A stretch of DNA of 64,000 nucleotides from Gymnothorax reevesii (lineage: Eukaryota; Chordata; Actinopteri; Anguilliformes; Muraenidae), in contig CM056577.1 in assembly GCA_029721435.1 (NCBI GenBank), positions 115,070,219 through 115,134,218 on the forward strand, in the 5' to 3' direction. The notes below the pieces were generated by a model. That model was given only the letters and a program-made list of their open reading frames with translations, was not told the origin of the DNA and ran no database searches. A program made the translations under genes and the position numbers. Shown piece by piece: positions 1-12,668 of this stretch (positions within the stretch are counted from its first letter, which is position 1; each line of letters begins with the position of its first letter).

Positions 1-444
1 GGAGGTCAGCTAGGGTGGGCAGAATCCTCACCATTAAACAAACAATAACTCGGTAACTTTGCTTGATTAGCAATCTGAGGATTGATTAACGAATTTACAA
101 GACTAAACGGCAGAATAGTGTGCCAGTTCCATCCACGACATTATTGCTCAGTGCAGCAAACTTAAAATGCTCACGAGACAGTTGTTTTTTTTCACATTTG
201 CTTAGAGGAAGCAATGAACGCAATGCCATTAACAAACATTAAAACCTTTCTTACGCGGCATTCAATGTGTGGTCAATATGTTTACGATAATATTTCCCCC
301 ATTAGACACATACTTTTTAATGCCATTTTTAAACAAGAGGCCTGTCAGCCTAGAGAGCTCTGCTGAGGATGACTGAAATGTCAATGTCATAACTTAATTT
401 CAGAAATCCTTGAAAACTACTGCAATATTAACACATATGACACA
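1..444. other. AT-rich sequence, no feature seen
   Basis: I see no gene, RNA or recognisable repeat before the tandem repeat block that begins near position 445. Confidence 0.5.
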
Positions 445-1160
445 TAAATGAAAAATTAGCATAAACACTGATTTTCTAACTCCTGGGACATAGAATTTTC
501 TCATTTTTTCAAGGGATATTCAGAAAATCATAAGAAAGGCTAACAAAAAAATTTGACAAAAAGTTATCAGACAGTTTTAAAGACATTCAAGAAAGACTGA
601 AAAAATGAGCAAAAACACTGATTTTCTAAGTCCAAAATGCTGAATTTCTCATGAACCAGCATTTAGAATTTTCTTATTTTCAAAGTGAATATTCAAAATG
701 TCATAAGGAAGGCTCACACCAAATAAGAACAAAAGTTATCAGACAGTTCTTGAGATATTCAAATTTGAAGTAAAAAGTTGACGCTGGACAGACAGACGGA
801 CGACATGGCATCATAAAAGCTCCGCTGACTACTGATTATGGTCACAGCGGAGCAAAAGAAGTTATCAGACAGTTTTTGAGATATGAATGAAAGACTAAAA
901 GAAAATCAGTGTTTGTTCTCATTTTAAGTCCAAAATGCTGAATTTCTCTAAAACCGGGAGATAAAATTTTCTCATTTTCACAGAGGATCATCGGAACATC
1001 ATAAGGAAGGCTCACAACAATTTAGACAAAAAGTTATCAAACAGTTTTTGAGATATTCAGATTTGAAGTGAGAAGTTGACACGGGACGGACGGATGGATA
1101 GACAGGCGGACGCGGGACGACTGTGCATTAGAAAAACTCCGTGTGGAGCTAAAAATAAGG
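445..1160. repeat. Tandem copies of an AT-rich repeat with GGACGGACGG blocks
   Basis: The block GTTATCARACAGTT recurs at about 563, 735, 861 and 1033 (spacings about 171, 127 and 172). It is accompanied by recurring CACTGATTTTCTAA, TCCAAAATGCTGAATTTCTC and CATAAGGAAGGCTCACA. Two copies end in GGACAGACAGACGGACG or GGACGGACGGATGG runs followed by a short inverted pair around AAGCTCCGC...GCGGAGC. It is a diverged multi-copy repeat, probably dispersed in the genome, with no coding content. Confidence 0.7.
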
Positions 1161-2508
1161 AGTTTATTTTCAGTCCTCTTTCATAATGCGATAAACAAAA
1201 GATCAAAACAATAAACACCATTACTGAGAGTTTTGAGATTTTTACCTAATTAATAATTAAGATTTACTTCCTTGCAGTCTCGAATCAAAGCATAAAGGTA
1301 AATTGATATTTTTGTCACTATCACCTCTTAATCATTATAGGCTTAACTGACCAGAAAAAAGGTCAAATTGACTGATTGACAATCAGGCATAGTACGTGGA
1401 AACAGGTTGACAAAATCTAGCGATGAAAAAGGAGATGTCACTGCCCACCCTGACCGCACGTCCATGGTTTACAGGTATGGCACTGTACATCAAAGTTGAA
1501 GTTTTGCAGAATTTGTAGGCATAAAATGACCTTATTTTGTGCAATATCTCATCCCAAACTTCTGTTAGAACTTCCAAATATTCGATCATTCATCTACACA
1601 TGTGGACTTGTCGCACGCTGTGGAGGAAACTGAGCGAATGAGTCAAAAAATACCACGCTCTTCTGATTGGACAAAATGTGCAGAAATGCTGAGGTCGGGT
1701 GCACTCGGATGCGCTCTTCCGAAAAGGAGGCACATTTGCTTTTCTTTGTTAATCGCTCAAAGAAAAGTGGCAAAAAAATTTTCAGTAGATTTTAGCTGCG
1801 CAACAGTGGCTAAACAGGCTAAAAAAAGCCATCGCCATACAGAATATGGCTGCGCCTATGGCGACATGGCGATTGGCTAATGCAAGCACAGCAAATTATT
1901 TTTCATTTACTCCAATGGCCACCAAAGTTACAAGATCTCGTTCCAAGGGAGCTTCTTTGGGAAGTGTTAGAATGGGAGATGAATACATGGATATGTAGCC
2001 GATAAAGCTGTAGTAACTGTGCAACGTGGTCATGTCAACATGGATTAGACTCTCTTTGAAATGCTTCCAGCACCTTCCTGAAAAAATTCCATGCAGCTTT
2101 CATTTTGCTCTCGGCCCACAAAGAAGCTTGTACTTAAAAAACAGAGCACTGGGAAAAAAAATGTTTAATACACTATATTCTACTATGATTATAGGCTAAG
2201 CTGATGGGTAACCTCACAGTACCTGAGATAATCCAGGCACACTTTAAAAAATAAAAAAAATAAAAATTTTCCACATGGCGCTCACCCAGCAGAGTAGAAA
2301 GAAAACTCTCAAACACTAGTTTAACACCCAAAAATAAAAGTATTAACATTATATTTAAATTATTATTAAGGATAATTATTATTGATTAGTGAGGACAGGT
2401 GCAATAGGGTTAGGGCAATAGCTTAGGTAAGTTCAATGGCTCCAGTATATATAGCAAGGTGTAAGTGGTGTGCATGTGGAGTGAATATGCCAGGTATGTG
2501 CATCAGTG
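1161..2508. other. No supported feature
   Basis: AT-rich sequence with short open frames at 1383-1589 and 1602-1880 that lack any recognisable domain or conserved splice context. I see no repeat family I can name. Confidence 0.5.
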
Positions 2509-3497
2509 TACAACCTCAGTTATAAAAAAAATTGGGATGCTCTGTAAATTGTAAATAAAAACAGAATGCAATGATTTGCAAATCTTATAAACCCACATTT
2601 TATTCATGTAACATGACATTTTAGAGAGGCAGTATCTAAGACGTAAAGATGGACAGAGATTTACCGACCTGCAAAAAACTGCATCTAAAAATTGTGGACC
2701 AATTTCAGAAAAATGTTCCTCAAAGTAAAATTGTGAAGACTTTAAATCTACAGTACATAATATCATCAAAAGATTCAGAGAATCTGGAGAATTCTCAGTG
2801 CACAAGAGACCAGAGCAAAGGTCAATATTGGATACTTCAGATCTTCAGGCCCTCAGACGGCACTGCATTAAAAACAGGCATGATTCTGCACTGGAATACA
2901 GTGCATGGGTTCAGCAATCCTTCCAGAAATCATTGTGCCATGCAGTCCACAAATGCAAGCTGAAGCTGTATCATGCAAATAAGAAGCCATAGCCTATGTG
3001 AGCAAGATCCAGAAACGCCGTCGTCTTTTCTGGGCCATTTCATTTGAATGGGCCAAGTTCATTTAAAATGGACTGAGGCAGAACGAAAAACTGTTCTGCG
3101 GTCAGATGAGTTAAAGTTTGAAATTATTTTTGGAAACTACAGATGCCGTGTCGTAAGAGGAGAAGGACCATCCAGCTTGTTATCAGAGCACAGTTTAAAA
3201 GCATATATCTCAGATGGCATCGGGTTGCATTAGTGCCTATGGCACGCGGGGCTTACACATCTGGAAAGGCATTATCAACACTGAAAAGTATATAGAGGTT
3301 TTATAACAACATATGCCCCAATCCAGACAAGGTCTCTTTCAGGGAAGGCCCTGCATATTTCAGCAAAACAGTGCCAAACCACATACTGCATCCATCACAA
3401 CAGCATGGCTTCACAGTAGAAGAGGCTGAGTGCTGAACTGGCCATCCTGCAGTCCACATCTTTTACTAATAGAAAACATTTGGCGCATCATAAAAAG
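2509..3497 (+). mobile_element. Tc1-like transposon, 3'-truncated
   Basis: The left terminus (CAACCTCAGTTATAAA, then AATTGGGATGCTCTGTAAAT at about 2529) resembles the end of Tc1 element A at 14582. The reading frame, broken by stops and frameshifts, gives transposase fragments: DQFQKNVPQSKIVKTLNL (about 2690-2750, helix-turn-helix region), AERKTVLRSDELKFEIIFGN (about 3079-3135, first catalytic Asp region, the usual WSDESRF) and further C-terminal remnants to about 3490. No right terminal inverted repeat is present. This is a dead fragment of the same broad family as element A. Confidence 0.7.
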
Positions 3498-4201
3498 AAA
3501 AATGACTGTTCGTTGTTTTATAGAGAGAGTATATTTTTGCCATGTTATCAAATTCAACCTTCTTATTTAACATTTTCGTGCAAGCGACCTTGGATTGAAT
3601 TAAGTTCTTCATGACCAATTCCCACATTATTTGCGTTAAACCCTTAAGGAAACATACCTGGAGTATATTTCTCAATAAATATAACTGTAACAAGAACTGA
3701 GATCAGAGGCAAATTTGCCTAATCGGTAGAAAGGTTAATACATCACATTGAATATTGAAGCACGTTTTAGAGTAGAGGACTGATAAGCATATAGATAAGA
3801 ATTGAGTCTTACTCGGAGGTTTGTCTGAGCAGAAAACAGCCAATACAAGCACAAAACACAGGACCCGAGGCCCAATAAAAATGTTTAATTCTCTGAAAGT
3901 TCTCATCTCAGCTAAATTTTTTTTCAAAGAGCATGTTCTCTGCAGAAAGTGGAGTGGTAACTTTTATGAAAATAACTTTTCACATAATTCTCTGCGCTCA
4001 AGTAAAATGAACCAAACAGAGCCTGGAGGAGTTTGTAACACAGTCCAATCACTTCTTGAGCACAGCTGTTCAGCACCCCTCCTTTGCGCATGCTCTCTTC
4101 CTTCATAAGGACTCAAGACCGATTTAGTCCATGGCCAGTTCCTGGAGGAACTAAAAACAAGTTGTTTTTTTTCCATTTCATTTGGTAAAAATATCATAAA
4201 A
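3498..4201. other. No supported feature
   Basis: AT-rich sequence between the Tc1 fragment and the foldback MITE. Short overlapping open frames on both strands lack any recognisable domain. Confidence 0.5.
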
Positions 4202-4392
4202 GGCTGCGTTTCCCAGTTAAGAGTGTTCTTAAGGAGTTAGGAAGGCTCCAAAGAAGAGTTCAGCTAAGAGGGAGTCATCTTAGGCTAAGAGGGAATCTGG
4301 GAAACGCGTTTGCTTCTTACTGGAGCCTTAAGAAAGATCTAAAGAAGCTCTTAGCGCAAAGATCTTCTTAAATGAATCCGGGAAACGGGGCC
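4202..4392. mobile_element. Foldback MITE with GCGTTTCCC ends
   Basis: The segment starts GGCTGCGTTTCCC and ends GGGAAACGGGGCC. Internal arms rich in CTTAAG, CTAAGAG and GGCTCC pair with each other across a centre near GGGAAACGCG, so the whole 190 bp can fold on itself. No coding capacity. It resembles short palindromic elements common in teleosts, such as the one at 50851-50960. No clean target duplication was found. Confidence 0.6.
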
Positions 4393-6599
4393 ATAGTCTT
4401 TCAGCTATTCAGCTAAGAGAATATCTCTTCTTCAATGATGTTTATTTACAATTGGCAAACCAGCTCACAGCCTTCATATCCTTTGGCTAAAACACAAAAA
4501 TAGCACCTTGAATCCTGAAATTTCCATTGAAAATTCCGAAATATACAGTAAAAAGCATAGCGCCTGAATAACTTAAAATGTTCAAATACAGCGCAAGACA
4601 AAGGATTAGCACCGATGGAATCAGATTTTGATTTGCAGTGGAATGGATTCGTTTTGTTTGATTTCTTCTTTTCATAGTTCTGAGCATGCTCAGTGATTGT
4701 GACACAGCTCCTTTTAGTCACTCATTTAATCATGAGACCTCGTTGCAGTGTGCCAAACGTGCAATCGATGAGCCAGATCAGTACAAAAACAGACAAAAAC
4801 TTTAAAGATAACAATGCTGTTTCCAGCAAGGATTCAGAATATTTAACAGCTGCATTTGGCAAGCATGAAGTCAGGATAAACAGTGTGTGGAAGGGTGAGT
4901 GTGCAAGGAATTCCTAAGTGGGTTCATCACGACCGCCGCAAAAACTCTAAATGTTTACAAAGTCACATTCAATTTCCTATGAAAAAATTAAAATGCCTTA
5001 GTTAAAAAAAACAAAAAACAAAACTGAGCTCTTCTACAACTGGTAAAAATTCAATCTGTCAGTAAGAACCAATTTTTATGCTTAGTGCTGATCGACATGT
5101 TTGACAAGCCGTATTCTTGTTTCCCCACTTCAGTTTTTCCAAAGAAACAGATGGATGAATTTGTATTTGGAAATCACAGATTCTAGGCCCATCACAGATC
5201 ACACAAGACTGTTATAAACCATGAGAGATCACAGCGAGGTGCTTTTAAAACTGCACAGGCCACTCCACAATAGATAAACAGCTGAAGAACATCCATATGA
5301 AGGCTTCTATGCCAATGACACGTCAGTTTGTGGAATGTTAATATGATGGCCCCTACTTAACGATGCTTTTTAATATTATACTACTTGGGTTGATTGCCCT
5401 GGGTTGCTTGCTTGGTGCCAGATAGGCAGCTGTTCCTGCTCTGTAATCCCAGATGATATAAATCTTATCAGAAAGACACTGGGAAATGTTTTGATATTTG
5501 TGTTGACAATAACATCTTAACCAGTATGATTCCCATAAAAGAAGAAGTTTAATCTTGCCTCAGTGGAACCAGAAGATAAAAAAAGATCCAGACAGAACGT
5601 ATTCTCTATCAAGAAACTGAATCCAACCAATCCCCCTTCTTGGATTGAAATAATGAGAAACTATTACTGTGAATCTCCCAGTGCATGGAAAATGTAACTT
5701 ACCTGAGAGCCTCTTTTATAACATGGGTTAATGCTAGTCATACAGGAGGCACCAGTAAAGCACCACATTGTGTGTTGGAAATAAGATGGCAAGAAACAAT
5801 ATAATGTTTCTGTCATGTGACTTTCAGAAAACCAAGAGGTCCTCTCAACTCAGTTAATAGGAATAAGAGCACACCTCCTTATACATGGAATTATCCATCA
5901 AGCCAGTAATGTGGAGCAGTGCAATGCAAAAGATCAAGCAGTTATAGGTCAGGGGCTTTAGATTAGATTTACTGCTCTCAGTAAATATAAGAATGAGGGA
6001 AAATTTTGACCTCAATGGCTTTGATGCTGGCATTGCTGTTGGTGCCAGACAGGCAGAAACTGCTGATTTCACATAAAACAGTCTCAGAAGTTTAACAGAC
6101 TGGAGCAAAAAATGAACAACATTCAGTCAGCGGCAGTTTTGCGGACAGAGACCCCTTGTTTATGGAGAGAGATTGGAGGAGAATGGCCAGACCAAATCAG
6201 GAAATCAGATGGCCAATCTTTAAAACTGTAATAATTTTCAAATTTCTGACGTAGGTAAGACTGGGGCAAGTGTGAACCTTTAATCTTAAATCTGTTCTGG
6301 GAGGAAAAATATGGAAGATATTCTTCACCAACCTGTCCCATTTAAGGGCAAATACTGCAACTTTACAGACATCACCAACTAAGAACGCATCCTATGAATG
6401 ACACAAGACAAATATAATTTTTTTAAAAAGTTGCTGATTGAGGAAAGTTCAACCAGTACGTGAACGCAGGCGCTTAGCTTCCCCTAATCTTCTTTAGTCA
6501 AACTGAAGGATGAACAAGAATAACATAAGCAAATAGAGCAGCGCTCAAAGAGCACAAGAACCTCCGGCAATGTACTCAACGTTATTTTTGCCAGTATTA
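4393..6599. other. No supported feature; partial internal repeat
   Basis: Unremarkable AT-rich sequence. A short motif, TTGGTGCCAGAYAGGCAG, occurs at about 5411 and again at about 6039, each followed by a similar CTGYT stretch, suggesting two diverged copies of an unidentified repeat. None of the short open frames matches a family I know. Confidence 0.4.
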
Positions 6600-6870
6600 G
6601 CTAGCAACCTGTGTTTATGCAGTCCTGTAGTCTTCGTGCAAATATCTTTAATATGATTTTGACCTTTTGCATGCCTTTGACCTTTGACCTTGACCTCCCA
6701 AAAATCGAATCACCTCTTCCTTGAACAATACTCAATCATTCCACCAAATTCGAGGAAAATCCATCCACAACCTTTTGCATAATCCGGCTTACCAACAAAC
6801 CCACCAACAGACAAACAGCAATGATCACATAACTTCCTCCAACTTCCTTGGGCAGAGGTAATTATGGTAA
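6600..6870. repeat. Interspersed repeat with TGACCTTTGACC motif
   Basis: Contains TGACCTTTTGCATG, TTTGACCTTTGACCTTGACC and the tail ACAAACAGCAATGATCACATAACTTCCTCC...GGCAGAGGTAA. This arrangement is characteristic of a dispersed repeat in fish, distantly like the tail of the 445-1160 repeat. No open frame. Exact boundaries are uncertain. Confidence 0.45.
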
Positions 6871-7414
6871 CAAGTTATCAGTAGTACCGTGTTATAAAAA
6901 AAAAATTAATTTAATTACGCGTTGAAAATGACTGAGTAGGACAGGCTGGGTGGTCTTTGGTTGGACCCCCTAGGTTCAGTCACCATGAAAAACAAACTTT
7001 AGTCCTCATCAGAGTCGCAGTTGTGACATATGCCACCATACCATGAGTGTCCGCACAGTCTGCATGGGATCACATTTTACAACTAGTACAGTGATCTGGG
7101 GTAATTCCAAACCCTCTCTTGCCCAGTCTTGTGGAGCCCAGAGGTCCGAGTTCATGGGGCATCCCCACCTGAAATTACATTTTGTAAGCTTTCGTCTGAC
7201 TCTGATTGACCAAGCCGTCTTAGTCTGCCACAGGAATGAGTGAACAGGTTCCTGGCTGACTCATGAATTATCCCTAAAAATCGCCAAGAAGAGTGTAGCA
7301 TCCAGACTTACAAAGTGTTGAGTATTTTTCATTAGACACTTGAGCATCCACTTGAGTCATTATTGGGAAATTCCACAGAAATGGTCTGCAGGTGCGAAAT
7401 ATAAAATTTAAACC
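6871..7414. other. No supported feature
   Basis: Includes 7043-7243, an open frame of 66 codons without a recognisable domain. No repeat termini could be assigned. Confidence 0.4.
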
Positions 7415-9086
7415 ATATAATAATAATAATAATAATACATTTTATTTAAGGGCGCCTTTCAAGAAACTCAAGGTCACCTTACAACACATAATTAAAACAT
7501 ACATTAAATGAGCAGCAATAAAATCACTAAAAATAAAATAAAAATAAATAAATAATAATACAATAATATACAACAAGCATGGGACTATGTAATCAGAGGG
7601 AGTATGCACTACGAAAGAGATGAGTTTTAAGACCAGATTTAAACAAGGGGAGTGACTTGGTGTTGCGGAGGTCAGGAGGGAGTGAATTCCAGAGCTGGGG
7701 AGCAGAGCAGCTGAATGCTCTGCTCCCCATAGTGACGAGGCGGACGGAAGGAACAGTGAGATGGATGGAGGAGGAGGATCGGAGTGAGCGGGCTGGTGTT
7801 ACAAGGTGAATTAGGTTGGACAAATAAGGAGGGGCAAGGTTGTGAATGACTTTGAATGTCAGGAGCAGTATTTTGTAGTGTATGCGGTGTGTGATGGGAA
7901 GCCAGTGGAGCTGCTGCAATACCGGTGTGATGTGGTGAGTGAATGGGGTCCTTGTGATGATGCGTGCTGCAGCGTTTTGAACTAGCTGTAGTTTACGGAG
8001 AGATTTGTGGGGAAGGCCAAATAACAGGGAATTGCAGTAGTCAAGTCGTGAAGTGACGAGACTGTGTACCAGGATAGCAGCAGTGTGAGGCGAGAGAGAG
8101 GGACGAAGGTGGTTGATGTTACGGAGGTGAAAGTAAGCGGAGCGGGTTATGTTATTGATGTGAGATGTGAAGGAGAGTGTGCTGTCAAGGATGACACCCA
8201 GACTCTTAACCTGGGGGGAGGGTAGGATGGAAGAGTTATCAATTGATACTGAGAAACTGGGGGATTTGATTAGGGTGGATTTGGTGCCAACGAGTAGCAT
8301 CTCTGTTTTATCACTGTTTAATTTCAGGAAGTTTGAGGTGAACCAGGACTTGATGTCAAGCAAACAGTCTGTGAGGGAGGAAGGTGGGAGGGAGGAGTTG
8401 GGTTTGGTGGAAATGTAAAGCTGGGTGTCATCCGCGTAACAATGGAAGTAGATATTGTGTTTATGAAATATTTGACCAAGGGGAAGTAAGTAAATAATGA
8501 ACAGGAGGGGCCCCAGGACAGAGCCCTGAGGCACACCTGTGGTAACTGGGCGGGGACGCGAAGTGAATGATTTGATTTGGATGAATTGAGTACGGCCGGA
8601 GAGGTAAGATTTAAACCAGTTAAGGGGTGTGTGTGTGATGCCAATGGAGAGCAATCTGTCCAGGAGAACAGTGTGCGAGATGGTGTCAAATGCTGCACTC
8701 AGATCGAGTAGGATGAGAATGGATAAGAGACCGGAATCAGCGGCAAGGAGTAGATCGTTAGTGATTTTGATTAAAGCAGTTTCGGTGCTATGAAAAGGGC
8801 GAAAACCAGACTGGAATTGTTCATAAAGATTATTGTAGGATAGATGGTTATGGAGCTGTGAGGCCACTGATTTTTCAAGTATTTTTGCCAGAAATGGGAG
8901 GTTGGAGATGGGACGCAAGTTATTGAGGTTTGTGGGATCAGCTCCGGGTTTCTTAACTATAGGGGTGACAGCAGCTGTTTTGAGGGAGGATGGAACAATT
9001 CCAGTAATGAGTGAAGAATGAATTATGTTAGTTATGTGAGGAGCTATGGAGGAAAGGACTCCTTTAATGAAAACTGTATGTATCAT
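7415..9086 (-). mobile_element. L2-like non-LTR retrotransposon, 5'-truncated
   Basis: The 3' end is at low coordinates: a (TAT)n tail (7415-7437 as ATA on the plus strand), then the L2-type 3' UTR with AAGGGCGCCTTTCAAGAAAC and CTCAAGGTCACCTTACA. The reverse-transcriptase frame occupies 7593-9086. The 5' end stops inside the coding region near 9086, the usual 5' truncation of target-primed insertion. The apurinic endonuclease half is absent. Confidence 0.85.
7593..9086 (-). CDS. Reverse transcriptase (ORF2 C-terminal part) of L2-like LINE
   Basis: An uninterrupted 497-codon frame. Recognisable polymerase motifs: [16 protein letters not shown] (57-72), [15 protein letters not shown] (91-105), motif A LDLSAAFD (127-134), motif [11 protein letters not shown] (184-193), catalytic YADD (217-220), then thumb and C-terminal region with [11 protein letters not shown] and LDYCNSLL. 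In an intact element this protein copies the LINE RNA into DNA at a nicked target. Residue 1 is only the first Met inside a truncated frame, so the N-terminal endonuclease and part of the fingers are missing and it is not a host gene. Lack of stops over 1.5 kb implies a fairly recent insertion. Assignment to the L2 clade rests on the 3' UTR and motif spacing. Confidence 0.85.
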   Translation of the reverse strand: MIHTVFIKGVLSSIAPHITNIIHSSLITGIVPSSLKTAAVTPIVKKPGADPTNLNNLRPISNLPFLAKILEKSVASQLHNHLSYNNLYEQFQSGFRPFHSTETALIKITNDLLLAADSGLLSILILLDLSAAFDTISHTVLLDRLLSIGITHTPLNWFKSYLSGRTQFIQIKSFTSRPRPVTTGVPQGSVLGPLLFIIYLLPLGQIFHKHNIYFHCYADDTQLYISTKPNSSLPPSSLTDCLLDIKSWFTSNFLKLNSDKTEMLLVGTKSTLIKSPSFSVSIDNSSILPSPQVKSLGVILDSTLSFTSHINNITRSAYFHLRNINHLRPSLSPHTAAILVHSLVTSRLDYCNSLLFGLPHKSLRKLQLVQNAAARIITRTPFTHHITPVLQQLHWLPITHRIHYKILLLTFKVIHNLAPPYLSNLIHLVTPARSLRSSSSIHLTVPSVRLVTMGSRAFSCSAPQLWNSLPPDLRNTKSLPLFKSGLKTHLFRSAYSL

Positions 9087-9405
9087 ATATCAAATGAAAG
9101 CAGAGAAGCTAGATTTTCAAGAACTATAATGTTTAAGAAGATGGTGTGCAACTGTCAGAAAGCCTTGCATACAGTGATATTTAGTATCAATTGTAGGCCC
9201 ACCCTTAGCCTTCAAAATCTTTAGTTTGATGTCTGTTCTGTGGCTGGCGGGATATTAACCCATTCTTTCAAGACAGTCTCCGGTGTTGTGCCACTAAGAG
9301 ACCAAGGAAATGGACTAATAGCACCACCTCCTGTTGAGGAGGGTGAATAACTTAGCCAGGACAATAATTCGCCGATTCCTCTGACATTTGTGAATAAATT
9401 GGTAC
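9087..9405. other. Unassigned sequence between LINE and hAT
   Basis: No supported gene. The last 8 bp, 9398-9405, are the left copy of the hAT target duplication ATTGGTAC. Confidence 0.4.
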
Positions 9406-10353
9406 TAGGGGTGTCAACATCTACACATGTAAACGGTTACACGGATAACAAATCATAACCATTTAGAAAAATCAATAACTGTGTACATGTCATTTTTTCC
9501 TCCTCTTCCTTGTCCTCGTTCATTTCTCACCAATACATATAGTCGCCTACGGTATTAGGGTAGTTACTCTGAAAAAGTAATGCATTACAAATTACTAGTT
9601 ACGTTCTAAAAAAGTAATCCCTTACTTTACTCAGTTACTCACTCCTGAAAGTAAATAGTTACATTACCAGTTACATTACTTTCGGATTACTCAGCTTCAT
9701 CAATCTGAAATTCACCGTAAGTTTATTAATTAACCATTTCATGTTAAACCTGGCATATGCCCAGATCAGCGAAAATCATTACTCTAGTAAGGAGGACACA
9801 CTCAAGATCTCTCTTTCATACAGCAAAGCCAACAGCAAAGTTGTAAAAATCAGCCCAAACAGCACTTCACAGAAAAGTGCGTCAAGTACAAGGCTACAGT
9901 ACAGGCAAAAATATGCATGAAAACGGACGTCTGATTTGTTTTTCTGTCCTTGGTCTCAATCGCTAATATACTTAAAAGGAAGAAGAAGAAGAAGAAGAAG
10001 TAGTTTGTCAGGCCTTCTGTCCTGCCGAAAGTTGAAGAATTTAAAGTAATGCAAGTAACTTGATCATTTATTTGTCAGTAACTGTAATCTGATTACTTAA
10101 GTTATCAAAGTAATGCGTTACATTACTGAGTTACTGATAGATGTAATCAGATTACAGTAATTAGTTACTTGGTAATTAGTCACCCTCAACATTGGTCGCC
10201 TATTTTTAGGGGTAATAATGTTGCCTGAAAGCTTCAGATAATAACATTTACTAACTATACACTTAAATGTTCCCACTAGTGCAATTATCCACATACAGAT
10301 GCATGGGGCGCAATGTTACCTTGAAATATATATTTATATATGAATTTACCTTG

Positions 10354-10391
<38 letters not shown>

Positions 10392-11115
10392 CTCACAGCC
10401 AGTGTCGCACCACTTCAAGAATAGGCTACGGAGGACTTGAGAAGAGCGCTGCGCTCATCATCTTCTCCATGAGCAAATGTTGTGCAGCTGAAAACAAAAA
10501 CTGTTAATGGCTTGTTATTTTAGCCTATATTGTTGCGTGGTGTTGTACGTTATATTGTTGGTTGGTGTTCTGTCGGCTTTTCACAACCTGATCATACATC
10601 CTCGCGTCTAAAGAGGAGGAAGAAAACATATTTTTTTCGCCAATTTTAGTGAATAATTGTGAGAGTCCCCCTCCACTTTTTTTACTTTGTGGATATAAAG
10701 GTGAAGTTTTTCCTCTCACTTCAGCTTACTTTGGCTTCTTTTTGAGTTGCTTTCTCTCGCCAATTCCAGATTACTTTTACTATGAGATGTATATTAAAAT
10801 TCAGACGCAGCTCCCGTTGCGAGAGAGGGATGCAGTTTGCACTTTAGGTTTAAAAAAAAAAATGTACAAAAGTGAGCAATAGTTAAAAAAATGATTAAAA
10901 GAAAGAACGTTAAACCTTTTTCAGCTTTCACTTGTACGTTTTCTTATCAGTCAAAATGATAGAGGATTTTATTTTTTAACTCATTTTACTTTCTGTGGTT
11001 ATGTAGTGCAACTCTGATAGAAAAAGCTCATAAATCTCCATCGTGTAACCGGGTACACGTCGGTTAGAAGTCCCGTGTACACGTGTAGAAAAAATTGTTA
11101 ACGTTGACACCCCTA
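9406..11115. mobile_element. Non-autonomous hAT element, perfect 8-bp TSD
   Basis: Left end TAGGGGTGTCAACATCTACA, right end (reverse complement) TAGGGGTGTCAACGTTAACA, both followed by related ACGTGTA and GGTTACACG sequences. It is flanked by the identical octamer ATTGGTAC at 9398-9405 and 11116-11123, the signature of hAT transposition. The 1.7-kb interior encodes no transposase. It holds a second hAT element (9550-10194), a GAA run (about 9978-10001) and a TA run (about 10356-10384). Confidence 0.85.
9550..10194. mobile_element. Nested hAT-type MITE with GTCGCCTA duplication
   Basis: Ends are CGGTATTAGGGTAGTTACTC and, reverse complemented, CAATGTTGAGGGTGACTAAT. The subterminal regions are full of TAATGCATTAC, AGTTACT and GTAATCNGATTAC on both sides in inverted order, a pattern widespread in teleost hAT MITEs. 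The octamer GTCGCCTA occurs at 9542-9549 and 10195-10202. No coding region. Confidence 0.8.
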
Positions 11116-11123
11116 ATTGGTAC

Positions 11124-12603
11124 CACCATATCATTGATAGAAACATGACAAAAGTCACACGACTTTCTTTTTTTGTACTTGTAGGACAAATTTTCTCATA
11201 CGAATTGAAGCACCGTGTATTTGTGACACGTTTAGTATTTGTAAAACAGAATATATTAGTTTGTTAATGGTGTTTTGCATTTGGAAACCACACTTTGCAC
11301 ATGAAACAGCTTTGAAACAATCAGAGAAACCATTTTGGTTCCGCAAATAATAATAATAGTAATCATGATATGTAAAAACATGAATACTCGAAATGTTGGC
11401 CGCATATCGTAGGTTTCAGTGACCCGGGCTTGCCTGGGCCAGCAAAGTCGGCACTAGTACATAGGACTTGTTTTGTCCATATTCTATATATCTTTGCATC
11501 TACATTCCATGGCCATATGCATGCGTTGCACTCCACACTACACACCGCTTTCCGTTCACTCTCGGTGATTTTTGTTGGTCCATTCTTGAAGATATTCTCC
11601 GTCCAGACCAGAGTCAAGAACTACGGCGAACCACCTAGACACAATCCGTGTACAACTTATGACGTCATGTGGCTGAGCTGGCCCAGTGCAAATGTTCTCG
11701 ATTGAGGCAAAGGGGCATTCCCTCAAGTGGATAATTTAGCAGATAAAATGCGTTTTTTTAAAACATTGCGTAAAATAAACAATATTAAAACCATCATTAA
11801 TTGTACAAGATAGGTACTTTGTAGCATTTCATCCCATAATAAATAGAGCTGAATTTCATGTCCTAAGCACTTCATCTCCATAGATAATCCTAATGGTTCA
11901 AAGACCAGTTTAACACTTGCTTTCAATAAAGTCAGTGCTTGGTCAAAAGTACCCAAGTTTAGTTTTACTTTAATCTTGCATAGATAGCTTTTGAATATTA
12001 CTCATCCCTCCATAACAAAATTTTTGTCCCTTCATAGTGCTAATTTAAATAAAAAAAATATCAAAAACTACTTTCTGCTACATTTTTAGAATGTCCAGTA
12101 TAGGTCTCATCTCCCACAGAAAAGATGTAATTATAGCTTTAAAGGTAGAGCAGACTTTTTCAAAAGTGTCCCTGCATGTCAACTTTACTTAATTTCCCTT
12201 GTACCTCGGCTAACGCCGAATTCCTACCCCAGCCAAAGCCACAAAAATGAAGAGAAAGGTTTGGTTTTTTGACAGGAATATGCCTGAATTACCTAGATTT
12301 CTAAAATAAAAGTTGTCTGGAAAGCCAAATTTATTTTGTTTCAGGGATGCTTTTAGTTCCCAAACACCTGTCACTCTGTCCCTCCATAACGCGTGGAAAA
12401 TACCTTATGTTTATTTTAAGTATGAATAAATTGAATTAATAGGCCCCACAAATAACAACACAGGCATTCCCTGTTCCTGCTATACCTGGTGCAGTATGCC
12501 ATGTGCTCAGGGAAATTCCACCCCCTGGGGGATGAAGTTGCCCAGCAACACTATTCTCTACTGGATATAGAGGTAATAAATATATTTATATATTTAAATA
12601 TCA
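11124..12603. other. No supported feature
   Basis: AT-rich sequence. The phrase CTCCATAACRNRN recurs at about 12008 and 12384 but I could not define an element. Short open frames at 11363-11617 and 11430-11705 overlap each other on opposite strands and show no domain. Confidence 0.4.
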
Positions 12604-12668
12604 ATAATAATATAATATAATAATATAATATAATATAATATAATATAATATAATATAATATAAATATA
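12604..12668. repeat. (TATAA)n microsatellite
   Basis: Uninterrupted pentamer runs of TATAA/TAATA in an AT-only tract. Confidence 0.9.

Noticed and set aside
8167..8418. 83-codon plus-strand open frame
   Set aside because: It is a shadow of the L2-like reverse transcriptase frame on the opposite strand.
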